Source of the DNA: Streptomyces griseocarneus | GTDB taxonomy: Bacteria; Actinomycetota; Actinomycetes; Streptomycetales; Streptomycetaceae | Direction: 5' to 3' | NCBI GenBank assembly: GCA_003674045.1 | Contig: PENC01000025.1 | Location: 59,131-123,130, forward strand | Length of the DNA stretch: 64,000 nucleotides | Shown here: one piece after another, positions 50,149 through 59,100 of the stretch | Layout: every line of letters starts with the position of its first letter | Numbering within the stretch: the first letter of the stretch is position 1 | Program-made: the position numbers and the translations under genes | The notes under the pieces: generated by a model | Told to the model about the DNA's origin: nothing | What the model saw: the letters and a program-made list of their open reading frames with translations, nothing else | Databases searched by the model: none

Positions 50149-51111
50149 TCAGACGTAGTCCTCCAGGCGCGCCAGCGCGTACCCCTGCTCCGTCGCCGCG
50201 CGCAGCACCGTGCGCAGCATGTCGGTCATGGTGGCGTTCCACGCCTGGGGGCCGTTGAAGTGCGTGAGGATGATGTCGCCGGGGTGGAAGTGCGGGTCGT
50301 CCTCGCGCCAGTCGATCCGGCCGGGGAACGCCTCCTCGTTCCACAGCGGCGCGGCGCGGGCCCCGCAGTCCTCGGCGGCGATCAGGGTGCTCGCGTCGTA
50401 GTCGCCGAAGGGTGGGCGGAAGAGCCACGGGCGGACGCCGATCTCGTTCTGCAGGATGTCCTGCTGGCCGCAGATCTCCGCCTGTTCCTCGTCCTCCGGG
50501 ATCGTGATCATCTGCGGGTGGTGCAGGGTGTGGTTCTGGATGGACGCGCCGAGCCCGTGCAGGTCGCGGAAGTAGCCGTAGTCGTCGGCGGCCGATTCGT
50601 CGGTGAGGAAGGCCGTGACCGGGATGTTGAGGTCGCGCAGCATCCGCAGGAACGAGTGGTCCTTCGCGGCGCCGTCGTCGATCGTCAGGAAGACGATCTT
50701 CTCGTTGGTGGGCACGCTCGAGAAGACGGGGATCAGCCCCGGCCCCTGGTCCGCCCATTCCGGCGTGGTGAGCGGGGGCTTCTCCTTGGGCGGTGGCGGT
50801 GCCACGAGCGGCACCTGTTCGAGCCCCCACTTGCGGGCGAGGGCCATCCGCTGTTCGCGTGTCTGGTTCCGGTCCTGGCCCTGCGGCCGGTCGGGGCCGG
50901 CCTGCGCGTGTCCGTCGTCGTGGCCCTGCAGCACCGGCGCCCCCCAGTCGGCGCACGCGGCTCCACCCGCGAGGAGGAACGCGACGGCCAGCACGGGGCC
51001 CAGGAAGCGGCCGCGGCGCCTGCGGGCTATTCGGCTCGTATGGAGAGGGTGGAGGACCGGCTGGATTTCACCGGATTTTCGGGCCTTGCGGAGAGATCGC
51101 CTGAATCGCAT
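50149..51111 (-). CDS. polysaccharide deacetylase-family protein, membrane-anchored or secreted
   Basis: A 320-residue NodB-homology enzyme. The basic N-terminus (RFRRSLRKARK) is followed by a hydrophobic stretch (residues about 38-50) ending GGAAC, possibly a lipoprotein or a signal peptide. Catalytic motifs are TIDDGAAKD (motif 1), HTLHHPQM (motif 2) and RPPFGDYD (motif 3). Motif 1 begins TIDDG rather than the usual TFDDG. Likely acts on peptidoglycan or an exopolysaccharide. Next gene upstream on the same strand is the roadblock pair. Confidence 0.88.
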   Translation of the reverse strand: MRFRRSLRKARKSGEIQPVLHPLHTSRIARRRRGRFLGPVLAVAFLLAGGAACADWGAPVLQGHDDGHAQAGPDRPQGQDRNQTREQRMALARKWGLEQVPLVAPPPPKEKPPLTTPEWADQGPGLIPVFSSVPTNEKIVFLTIDDGAAKDHSFLRMLRDLNIPVTAFLTDESAADDYGYFRDLHGLGASIQNHTLHHPQMITIPEDEEQAEICGQQDILQNEIGVRPWLFRPPFGDYDASTLIAAEDCGARAAPLWNEEAFPGRIDWREDDPHFHPGDIILTHFNGPQAWNATMTDMLRTVLRAATEQGYALARLEDYV

Positions 51112-51218
51112 ATTCCGGATCTTTTCAGCGGCCCGGGGCGGGCGCGCGCCCGGTTACGCCAACGCGGCGACTCCCGGCGGTCGCGCCCCGCTCCGGCCGC
51201 TCCGGCGGCCCGGACCGC

Positions 51219-51593
51219 TCAGACCTCGAGATCGCCTTCTATGCGCTTGAGCTGATGGCGGGCCATCGCCAGGTTCGCCCGCTGGGAGTCCAGGACGAGG
51301 TAGAGGAAAAGGCCGTTCCCGCCACGGCCGGTGAGCAGCCGGATCAGGTGGTACTGGGAGCCGAGGGTGATGAGGATGTCCTCGATCCGGTCCTGGATGT
51401 CGAGCATTTCCATCGCGCGGAGCTTCGCCCGCACCACGTCCGTGTTGGCCGCGGCGGCGACATTGAGGTCGAGCGCCTGGGACCCGCCGAGGGTGCCGAG
51501 CGCCATGCCGCTGCCGTAATCGACGAGGGCCACTCCGAGGGCTCCCTCGATGGAGCTCATCGCGTCCTTCAGAGCCATGTCGGTGTTCGCCAT
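51219..51593 (-). CDS. roadblock/LC7-domain protein
   Basis: A 124-residue MglB-like protein (LKDAMSSIEGALGVALVDYGSGMALGTL ... ILITLGSQYHLIRLL ... LFLYLVLDSQRANLAMARHQLKRIE). Such proteins act with small Ras-like GTPases in Streptomyces conservons. Here only a second roadblock gene accompanies it; no GTPase, DUF742 or kinase gene is adjacent. Confidence 0.88.
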   Translation of the reverse strand: MANTDMALKDAMSSIEGALGVALVDYGSGMALGTLGGSQALDLNVAAAANTDVVRAKLRAMEMLDIQDRIEDILITLGSQYHLIRLLTGRGGNGLFLYLVLDSQRANLAMARHQLKRIEGDLEV

Positions 51594-51672
51594 GACAGTT
51601 CCCTTCTCGGTGTCGTGAGAGGTGCGGGGGCAGGCGGTCGCCGACGGCTCCCGCCCGGTTCTCGTCGTACGG

Positions 51673-52068
51673 TCACGCGTGCCGACCGCGCAGCAGCGCG
51701 GCGTCCACCAGGGCGGCGATGCGGGGACAGGCCCGGCGGGCCTCCAGGTTCAGCCGTCCCACGTTGGCGTCGGCGGCGGCCAGGAGCGTCAGCACGCTCG
51801 ACGAGCCGGCCGCGTAGGTGGCCACATGGCCGAATTCTCCGCTGACCAGCAATTCGCGGAATCCTCCGTGGCCCACGGCATCCGTGAGCCGGGCGCCCAC
51901 CCCCAGGGCCGCCGCGGTCAGCGCGGCCACCCCGTCCGGTTCCGCGCCTGCGAGGAGATGCGCTATCACCAGTCCGTCCGTACTGGCCACCATCGACCCC
52001 GTCAGGTGGGGTATACGAACACGTAACTCCTGTAGTTCCGCGAGCACTTCGGGTTGTGCTGCGGTCAT
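51673..52068 (-). CDS. second roadblock/LC7-domain protein
   Basis: A 131-residue roadblock protein (LRVRIPHLTGSMVASTDGLVIAHLLAGAEPDGVAALTAAALGVGARL). GGAGG upstream supports the ATG at 52068. It precedes the 124-residue paralogue by 80 bases in the same direction, so the two may form a heterodimer. Confidence 0.87.
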   Translation of the reverse strand: MTAAQPEVLAELQELRVRIPHLTGSMVASTDGLVIAHLLAGAEPDGVAALTAAALGVGARLTDAVGHGGFRELLVSGEFGHVATYAAGSSSVLTLLAAADANVGRLNLEARRACPRIAALVDAALLRGRHA

Positions 52069-52284
52069 CGACTGCCTCCTTCCGGCGAACTGTCTCAAGG
52101 CACGCCTCATCATGGGATCGGTCGAATGTTGCGGCTGCACGGCACGGTCACATTCCTCTCCGGCCAAGGGACGATTACCAGTGGCGTGTCCGTTGCGACG
52201 CAAGGTAACCGATCGCGCCCTTGTGGCGGACGGGTTTCCGCATTTCCCTCTGGCACATGAAGGCGCATGAAGGCACATGCAAAA

Positions 52285-52312
52285 GGAGGGGCCGGCCCGA
52301 AACAGCCCCTCC
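52285..52312 (-). terminator. intrinsic terminator of the quinone reductase gene
   Basis: GGAGGGGC (52285-52292) pairs with GCCCCTCC (52305-52312); on the minus strand the stem is followed by TTTT. It lies about 40 bases beyond the reductase stop, a classical rho-independent terminator. Confidence 0.85.
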
Positions 52313-52353
52313 GTCATGCCTCTTCGCGGTCCGCCGATACGGGCTGGCCCTGC

Positions 52354-53331
52354 CTACCCCGCCGGCTGGAGGAGGAGCTTGCCGGTCGTACGGCGCTGCT
52401 GGAGGTCGTCGTGCGCCTGCGCGGCCTGCTCCAGGGGGTAGCGTCCGCCGATCGCCAGGTCGAGCTCGCCCTTGCGCAGCAGGTCGAAGAGCTCGGCGGA
52501 GCGTGCGAGGAGTTCGGCGCGGTCGGTCGCGTGGTCATTGAGGGTGGGACGGGTGAGGAAGAGGGAGCCGTACGAGGCGAGCAGCTGGGGGTCGAAGGCG
52601 GGGACGGGCCCGGAGGCCGCGCCCAGGAGCACGAACGTGCCGCGCGGGCGCAGCGACTTCAGGCCCGCCTCGAAGGTGTCGCGCCCCACCCCGTCGTAGA
52701 CGACGTCGACTCCGCGCCCGTCGGTGAGCTCGCGCACCCGGGCGGCGATGTCGATGCCGCCACCCGTCACCAGGGAGTGCCGGGCGCCGAGGGCCTCGGC
52801 CTCGCGGGCCTTCTCCGGGGTGGAGGCGGTGGCGATGACCCGCACCCCGCTGTGGACCAGCAGCTGGGTCAGCAGCCGGCCGACGCCGCCCGCGGCGGCG
52901 TGCACCAGGGCGGTCCCGCCCTCGCGCGCGGGGTGGGTGGAGAAGGTGAGGTAGTGGGCGGTGAGCCCCTGGAGCAGCAGCGCCGTGGCGTCCTCGTCCG
53001 TGATGTCGTCGGGCACGGGCACGGCCGCCCGCGCGGGCACCACGACCTGTTCGGCGTAGCTGCCGGGGGCCGCCCACCAGGCGACCCGGTCGCCGACGGA
53101 GAGGGAGGTCACGTCCGCTCCCACCGCCGTCACGCGGCCCGCTCCCTCGGAGCCGGGGACGAAGGGCGGGGTGAGCTTGGCGCGGCCCTCGCGCTCGTGG
53201 ACGTCCTTGAAGTTGACGCCGACGACCGAGGTACGCACCACGATCTCGCCGGGTCCGGGGGTGGGGTCGGGCAGTTCGGCGGGGGTGAGGACGTCCGGGC
53301 CGCCGTACCGGGTGACCACGATCGCTCGCAT
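52354..53331 (-). CDS. qor: NADPH:quinone reductase, zinc-independent MDR
   Basis: A 325-residue medium-chain reductase (VRTSVVGVNFKDVHEREGR ... FVPGSEGAGRVTAVGADV ... HAAAGGVGRLLTQLLVHSG). The AAAGGVG nucleotide-binding loop is present. The structural and catalytic zinc ligands of alcohol dehydrogenases are absent, as in quinone oxidoreductases. ATG at 53331. It follows the MFS transporter gene on the same strand (71-base gap), possibly one operon. Confidence 0.93.
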   Translation of the reverse strand: MRAIVVTRYGGPDVLTPAELPDPTPGPGEIVVRTSVVGVNFKDVHEREGRAKLTPPFVPGSEGAGRVTAVGADVTSLSVGDRVAWWAAPGSYAEQVVVPARAAVPVPDDITDEDATALLLQGLTAHYLTFSTHPAREGGTALVHAAAGGVGRLLTQLLVHSGVRVIATASTPEKAREAEALGARHSLVTGGGIDIAARVRELTDGRGVDVVYDGVGRDTFEAGLKSLRPRGTFVLLGAASGPVPAFDPQLLASYGSLFLTRPTLNDHATDRAELLARSAELFDLLRKGELDLAIGGRYPLEQAAQAHDDLQQRRTTGKLLLQPAG

Positions 53332-53402
53332 GACGATTCCTTCCGGTCTTTCCAGAGCATGGGGGTGAGGGGCGGAGCATCGGGCCGCGCCCGGAGGTGA
53401 TG

Positions 53403-54839
53403 TCAGGACACGGGGGCCGCCGGGGCCGTGGCGGCGGGACGCAGGCTGACGGCGACCGCGGCGATGGCGACCAGGAAGCCGCCGGCGACGAGGGCCAGGC
53501 AGATCCGCAGCCCGGAGGCCGCGGAGGAGCCCTCCAGCACCACTCCGAACAGGGCGATCGCCACCGCGCCGCCGATCTGCCGCAGCGCGTTGAGCGCGCC
53601 GGAGGCGAGGCCGGACTGGGCGGGCGGCAGGGCGCCCATCACGACGGCGGGCAGGCTCGGGCCCATCAGCCCGGCGCCCAGCCCGAGCAGGCCGCTGCCG
53701 GCGAAGAACACCCACCACGTGGGGTGTCCGCCGAGCGGCAGGAGCGCGCAGGCGCCGAGCGCAGCCGCCAGCGCCCCTCCGATCAGCAGCGGCCGTGGCC
53801 CCGTACGGGTGACCGCGCGGGCCAGGACGAAGGAGGCGAACGCCCAGAGCGTGGCGAACGGGATGAAGGACAGTCCGGCGCCGAGCGCGTCGAGCCCCCA
53901 GACGTTCTGCAGGTGCAGCGAGAGCGCGAACTGCGCCCCGTACGCGCCGAACTGGAACAGCGCGCCGATGACCAGGCCGTAGGAGAACCGCGGCCGGGCG
54001 AACAGGCCCAGCGGCAGCACCGGTGCCGCGACGCGCCGTTCGACGAGGCCGAACGCGATGCCCGCGGCGACGGTGACGGCGAGCAGGGCCAGGGTCACCG
54101 TATCTCCCCAGCCCCGGGAGCCGCCCTCGATGAGCGCGCCGATGCCCGCGCCGACGACGAGGACGGCGAGCAGCTGCCCGGCCGGGTCCAGGGCCGTGCC
54201 GTGCCCGGGGGACGGGGCCACGCGCGCCCTGGTCAGCGCCCAGGCCACCAGCCCGACGGGCACGTTGATCAGGAAGATCGCCCGCCACCCGACGGCCGTG
54301 GTCAGCGCTCCGCCGGCCACGGGGCCGAACACGAGGGCGAGGGAGCTCACCCCGCCCCACACGGTGAGGGCCTTGGCCCGCCGCGCGGGGTCGGTGTAGA
54401 GGCGGGCGATCACCGCGAGCGAGGCGGGCAGCAGCCCGCCCGCGGTGATGCCCTGCAGCGCCCGGGCCGTGATCAGGAAACCGAGGCCGGGGCTCACCGC
54501 GCAGGCCGCCGAGGTCACGACGAACCCCAGCAGGGAGATCTCGAAGACCCGCCGGGGTCCCCAACGGTCGCTGACCGAGCCGCCGCTGAGCAGGAACGCG
54601 GCCAGCGTGATGGTGTAGCCGTTCAGGACCCACTCCAGCCCGGCCAGGCTTCCCGTCAGGTCCTCTCTGATGTCGGGCAGCGCCACATTGAGGGCGCTGC
54701 TGTCCATCAGGACCATGAAGAAGCCCAGGCAGACGGCGAACAGGGCGAGTCCGCCGGAGGATCTGCCGGGGCTTTCGGGGCTGTCGGGGCGTGGACGGCT
54801 GGGCGCCGCGTGCCGATGGGACACCTGGCGGCCGGGCAT
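53403..54839 (-). CDS. MFS drug exporter, DHA2 (14-TM) type
   Basis: A 478-residue EmrB/QacA-type antiporter. Motif FMVLMDSSALNVALPDIREDL in TM1, SGGSVSDRWGPRRVFE in loop 2-3, and about fourteen hydrophobic segments. Probably exports a hydrophobic toxicant. It is divergent from an ArsR-type regulator (55 bases) and followed by a quinone reductase, suggesting a xenobiotic response unit. Confidence 0.93.
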   Translation of the reverse strand: MPGRQVSHRHAAPSRPRPDSPESPGRSSGGLALFAVCLGFFMVLMDSSALNVALPDIREDLTGSLAGLEWVLNGYTITLAAFLLSGGSVSDRWGPRRVFEISLLGFVVTSAACAVSPGLGFLITARALQGITAGGLLPASLAVIARLYTDPARRAKALTVWGGVSSLALVFGPVAGGALTTAVGWRAIFLINVPVGLVAWALTRARVAPSPGHGTALDPAGQLLAVLVVGAGIGALIEGGSRGWGDTVTLALLAVTVAAGIAFGLVERRVAAPVLPLGLFARPRFSYGLVIGALFQFGAYGAQFALSLHLQNVWGLDALGAGLSFIPFATLWAFASFVLARAVTRTGPRPLLIGGALAAALGACALLPLGGHPTWWVFFAGSGLLGLGAGLMGPSLPAVVMGALPPAQSGLASGALNALRQIGGAVAIALFGVVLEGSSAASGLRICLALVAGGFLVAIAAVAVSLRPAATAPAAPVS

Positions 54840-54894
54840 GACGCACCACCGCGCTTCCTGGGTTGGCTACAGTGTTTGACGGAGGTCGATCACC

Positions 54895-55284
54895 ATGAAT
54901 GTAAGACCTGCATCGAACACCGAGTCAAGTTCTTTGCCGGACAAGCCCGTCGGAAGGCGCCCCGTCTCGCAGCGGGCCCGCGGCCTGTCGCACACCCACC
55001 CGGCGGATGTGTCCCTGCACGACGCGCTCGCGGCCCTCGCCGATCCGGTGCGGCGGGCGATCGTACGGGAGCTGGGGCACGTGCCCGACTGGAGCAAGGC
55101 CTGCGGCACGTTCGACCTGGCCGTCAGCAAGGCGACGCGCAGCCACCACTTCGCGGTGCTCCGCCAGGCGGGCGTGATCGAGCAACGCGACGAGGGCCCG
55201 CGCCGCCTCAACAGACTGCGCAGAACGGAATTCGACGCGGCCTTCCCGGGCCTGCTGGCGCTCGTCCTGTCGGAGAGCTCTTGA
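54895..55284 (+). CDS. ArsR-type helix-turn-helix regulator
   Basis: A 129-residue winged-helix protein (LHDALAALADPVRRAIVRELGHV ... AVSKATRSHHFAVLRQAGVIEQRDEGPRRLNRLRR). The recognition helix KATRSHHFAVLRQAG is intact. The N-terminal 40 residues are a Ser/Arg-rich extension. No ArsR-type metal cysteine pair is apparent, so the effector is probably organic. Likely represses the divergent MFS gene. A repeat copy follows the stop. Confidence 0.88.
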   Translation: MNVRPASNTESSSLPDKPVGRRPVSQRARGLSHTHPADVSLHDALAALADPVRRAIVRELGHVPDWSKACGTFDLAVSKATRSHHFAVLRQAGVIEQRDEGPRRLNRLRRTEFDAAFPGLLALVLSESS

Positions 55285-55292
55285 GTAGTACC

Positions 55293-55347
55293 GCGCCCCG
55301 TTAGGGGCGCGGGGAACTGCGCGACCAGCCCCCACCGGCCCGCAGCT
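55293..55347. repeat. dispersed intergenic repeat, copy 6
   Basis: GCGCCCC-GTTA-GGGGCGC then GGGGAACTGCGCGACCAGCCC and CCCGCAGC. Lies between the convergent ArsR and TetR genes. Confidence 0.8.
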
Positions 55348-55364
55348 GAACGCCGACAGGGAAC

Positions 55365-55988
55365 TCACGCAGGCACAAGAACCCCGTGCAGCAGGATCCC
55401 CAGAACAGCATCGAGCTCGGCCTGCAAGGCCGGCCCGCCCTCACCCGCCTGCGCCCACCGGTACAAAGTGCCAAGGTACGCATCGCGCATGACGTTGCTG
55501 ACCCGCTGCGCGGAGACCTCGGCCGAGACCTCGCCGTGCGCGAGCCCGGCCTCGATGACCTCGGCGAATATCTCGCTGGCGTAGGGCTCCTCCAGCAGCG
55601 GGCGCCCCGCCCTGACCCAGGCCATGAGCATGGCGGTGGTCGTGTCGCGCTCCTCCTCGTTGATCTCGGCGAGGGCGACCACGCACCGCCGCAGCCGCGC
55701 CTCGGTCGTCTCGCGGCTCTCGGGCACCGGTCCCGCCAGCCGCTCCCGGAGCTTGGCCCGGCGCTGGTGACCCCATTCGCTGATGAGGTCCTCCTTGCGC
55801 TGGAAGTAGTTGAAGAACGTGCCGCGGGCGACGTCGGCGAGTTCGGCGATCTCGTCGATCGACGTCTGGTCGTAGCCGTTCTCGGTGAACAGCGTGAGCG
55901 CCGATGTGTACAAGCGCTGACGGACCTTCTGCTTGTTCCGCTCCCGACGGCCCGGGGGACGCACGGGTCCGGGGGAGAGGCGCTCCAT
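55365..55988 (-). CDS. TetR-family regulator
   Basis: A 207-residue repressor. The DNA-binding domain is at residues 18-65 (RQRLYTSALTLFTENGYDQTSIDEIAELADVARGTFFNYFQRKEDLI), followed by a helical ligand domain. GGAG precedes the start; ATG at 55988 or 55991 is possible. It lies just downstream of the PKS gene on the same strand and is the probable pathway-specific regulator. Two perfect palindromes lie in the gap. Confidence 0.92.
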   Translation of the reverse strand: MERLSPGPVRPPGRRERNKQKVRQRLYTSALTLFTENGYDQTSIDEIAELADVARGTFFNYFQRKEDLISEWGHQRRAKLRERLAGPVPESRETTEARLRRCVVALAEINEEERDTTTAMLMAWVRAGRPLLEEPYASEIFAEVIEAGLAHGEVSAEVSAQRVSNVMRDAYLGTLYRWAQAGEGGPALQAELDAVLGILLHGVLVPA

Positions 55989-56135
55989 CATTGTTCTCCG
56001 TTCGACAGGCGGAGGCCGCCGAACGGACAGGCGTCGGTTCGGGAGCAGGCCAAAAGCGGCATACCTCACACCTTTGCCCGTGCTCGATCACACGTGGATG
56101 TCCCCTGGACGGCCCTGGGGTGAAAAGACTTATAT

Positions 56136-56158
56136 CAGAGGTCAACTCTGTGTCACAG
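56136..56158. promoter_or_regulatory. double palindrome between PKS stop and TetR start
   Basis: CAGAG-gtcaa-CTCTG (56136-56150) overlaps CTGTG-t-CACAG (56148-56158). Both are perfect; the second spans the PKS stop codon. Likely operator for the TetR gene. Confidence 0.4.
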
Positions 56159-59100
56159 TCCCACTTCGGACCGTGGAAGACCGACCGCCTCTCCGGCAAG
56201 GGCCTGGAGCGCCTCGTTCCCCATCAGCCTCTCCAGCGGGACCTCCAGACCGAAGTCGGCACGCAACTGCCTGACCAGCGTCGTCGCCATCAGGGAGTCG
56301 AGGCCGAAGTCCAGCAGCGGTCGCCGTGGATCGAGTTGCCCGGCCGGGATGCCCAGCACCCCGGCCGCGTACCGCACGACGTCCTCCACGGACGCGGGCC
56401 CCCGCGCCTCGCCCGGCTCCGCGGCGGGCGCGGACCCCACCGGTCCGTCCAGCCGGACGCCCCGGAATTCGGCGAGAATGTGCCCCCGCGCGTCGAGTTG
56501 CAGGACGTCGGCGCGCACACCGTGGGAGCCTTCCCGCGGGACACGGCGCACCACGCTCCACAGCTCTCCCTCGGGCACCCCGTGGAGGGTCACGCTCTCG
56601 AACGACGACAGCAGGAACACCCCCGCGGGCAGGGCGGCGAGCAGCGGTTGCAGGCCCGTCTCCAGAACGGCCGGATAACCGGCGGCCGGTACTCCGATCC
56701 GCGCGACCACCACGCCGTCGCCGTCGTGCCACAGCTGCCGGATGCCGTGGAACGGCTCGTCGACGACGTAGCCGCGGGCGGCGGCCAGGCGGAGGAAGCC
56801 GTCCGGGGCGACGAAGTGCCCGCACTCGGCGAGGGCGGCCTCCAGCTCGGTGGAGGCATCGCGTCCGGCGCCGGGCGCTCCGGCTGCGGCACGCACACGG
56901 GCGTTCAGCCAGCGCACGGGCCGCGGGCCCGCGCCCAGCACCTCCACGACGGCGTGGTGCGTCCCTTCCCCCTGCCCGCGCTCCAGGGCGACCCGCAGCC
57001 GGAGCCCGGCCGCGGCGCGGGCGTCGACGGGGTCGCCTGTCAGGCGCGCGTCCTCGACGGTCCAGGCCGCCGGGCCGAGCAGGGACCGGGCCGCCTCGTG
57101 GACGGCCGCGAGGGCGACGGCCGGGGGCAGCGGGGCGGCACCGTCGACCGTGACGGCCTCGCCCCACGCGGCGGCGCCCCAGTCGGCGAGCGCGAATTCC
57201 CGCACGCGACGCGCCGGTCCGTCCTCGCCGGGCGCGACGAGGGTGGGCGTGATGCGGAACGTCTCCTCGTCCCAGGCGTACCGGGGCAGGGGGACGAGGG
57301 CCCCGGTCGGCCCGTACCAGCGCCGCCAGTCGACGTGCCCGCCGTGGGCGAACACCGCGCCCAGCGCGTGCGTCAGGGACACGCGCTCGTCCCGCGCGCG
57401 GCGCAGGGAGGCGACGGCGACGGGTTCGGCGCCGATGGCGGCCTGGGTCCCGGCGACGGCCGTGGTCAGCACGGGATGGGCGCTGATCTCCACGAAGACG
57501 CTCTCGCGCTCCTTGGCGATGTCGCCCACGGTCTCGGTGAAGCGGACGGGGAGGCGGAGGTTGTCCATCCAGTAGGCGGCGTCCAGCTCCGGGCCATGGA
57601 CCGGCGCGCGGCGGACGGTGGAGACCATCGGGGTGCGCACGGGCACGGGTTCCAGCCCTGCCAGGAGCCGGCGCAGGTCGTCGCGGAGCGGGTCCATGGC
57701 CGGGGAGTGGGAGGCAACGTCGACGCGGACGAGCCGGCACGAGACGCCCTGGGCCTCCAGCGCTCCGGCGAGTCCGGCGAGCGCGTCGGGGGGCCCGGCC
57801 AGGACCGTGGCCTCCGGTGCGTTCTCGGCGGCGACCGTGACCGACGGCCCGTACGGGGCGGCCGCCCGCCGCGCCCGTTCGGCGCTCAGCTCCACGGCGA
57901 GCATGGCGCCGCGCCCGGCCGTGCGCAGCATCAGCCCGCTGCGGCGGCAGATGACCGCGGCCGCGTCGGCCAGGGACAGCGCGCCCGCGGCGTGTGCGGC
58001 GGCGACCTCGCCCATGCTGTGCCCGACGCACACGTCCGCGTCGACGCCCATGGCCCGCCAGGCGGCGGTGAGGGCCACCTGGACGGCCCACAGGGCGGGC
58101 TGGACGACGTCGACGGCGTCGGGGAACTCCTCGGTGCCGGTGAGCAGTTCCGTCACGGACCAGCCCGTCTCGGCGCGGATGGCCTCGTCGCACGCGGCCA
58201 GCGCGGTGCGGAAGGCCGGGGAGGCGGTCAGCAGGCCGCGTCCCATGCCCGTCCACTGCGAGCCCTGGCCGGGGAACACGAACACGGTGCGCCTCGGGTC
58301 GCCGAAGCCGGCCTCGGCGATGCCGCCGCCCGCGGCCTGTTCCCCGTCGGCGAGGGCGTGCAGGGTGGCCGCGATCTCGTCGTGGTCCTCCCCCACCGCC
58401 CACAGCCGGTAGGGGTGGGCGTCGCGCCGCAGCGCGGCCGTGGCACAGATGTCGCCCAGTGCGGACTCCCGGCCCCGCCCGCCGGGCGAGAGGAACGCGG
58501 CATAGGAACGGGCCATCAGACGAAGGGACTTGGGGGACCGGGCGGAGAGCACCAGGAGGTGCGGCATTCCCGCCCCCGCGCCGGATGCGGGGAGCTCGGG
58601 CCGGTGGCGCGGAGGGTGGCCGCCGACGAGGACGTGGGCGTTGGTGCCGGAGATGCCGAACGAGCTGACGCCGACCAGCGGTTCGCCGCCGACCGGCTCC
58701 AGAGGCTCGTTGCGGGTCACGACGCGCAGCGGAGCACCGGCCACGGCGAGGGACGGATGGGGGGTGCGCAGGTGCAGTGAGGCGGGGATCGTCCGGTGCC
58801 GGACGATCAGCACGGCCTTGATGAACCCGGCGATGCCGGAGGCGGATTCCGTGTGCCCGATGTTGCTCTTGACCGAGCCGACCGGCAGCTGCCTGCCCTC
58901 GGGTCGGTCGGTGGCCATGACGTCGCTCAGGGCGCGCAGTTCGACGCCGTCACCGACCCGGGTGCCGGTGCCGTGGGCCTCGATGTAGTCCAGCTGCCCC
59001 GGGGTCACCCCGGCCTGGGCCAGGGCGTGGCGGAGTGCCTCGGCCTGGCCGTCGGCCGAGGGCCTGACCAACAGGCCGCTGCCACGCCCGTCGTTGGTGA

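Noticed and set aside
53397..55304. 635-codon frame opposite the MFS gene, reading into the ArsR gene
   Set aside because: Gln/Gly/Glu/Arg-rich shadow; MFS motifs on the other strand are clear.
55904..58780. 958-codon frame opposite the PKS gene
   Set aside because: The PKS frame carries all catalytic motifs; this one has none.
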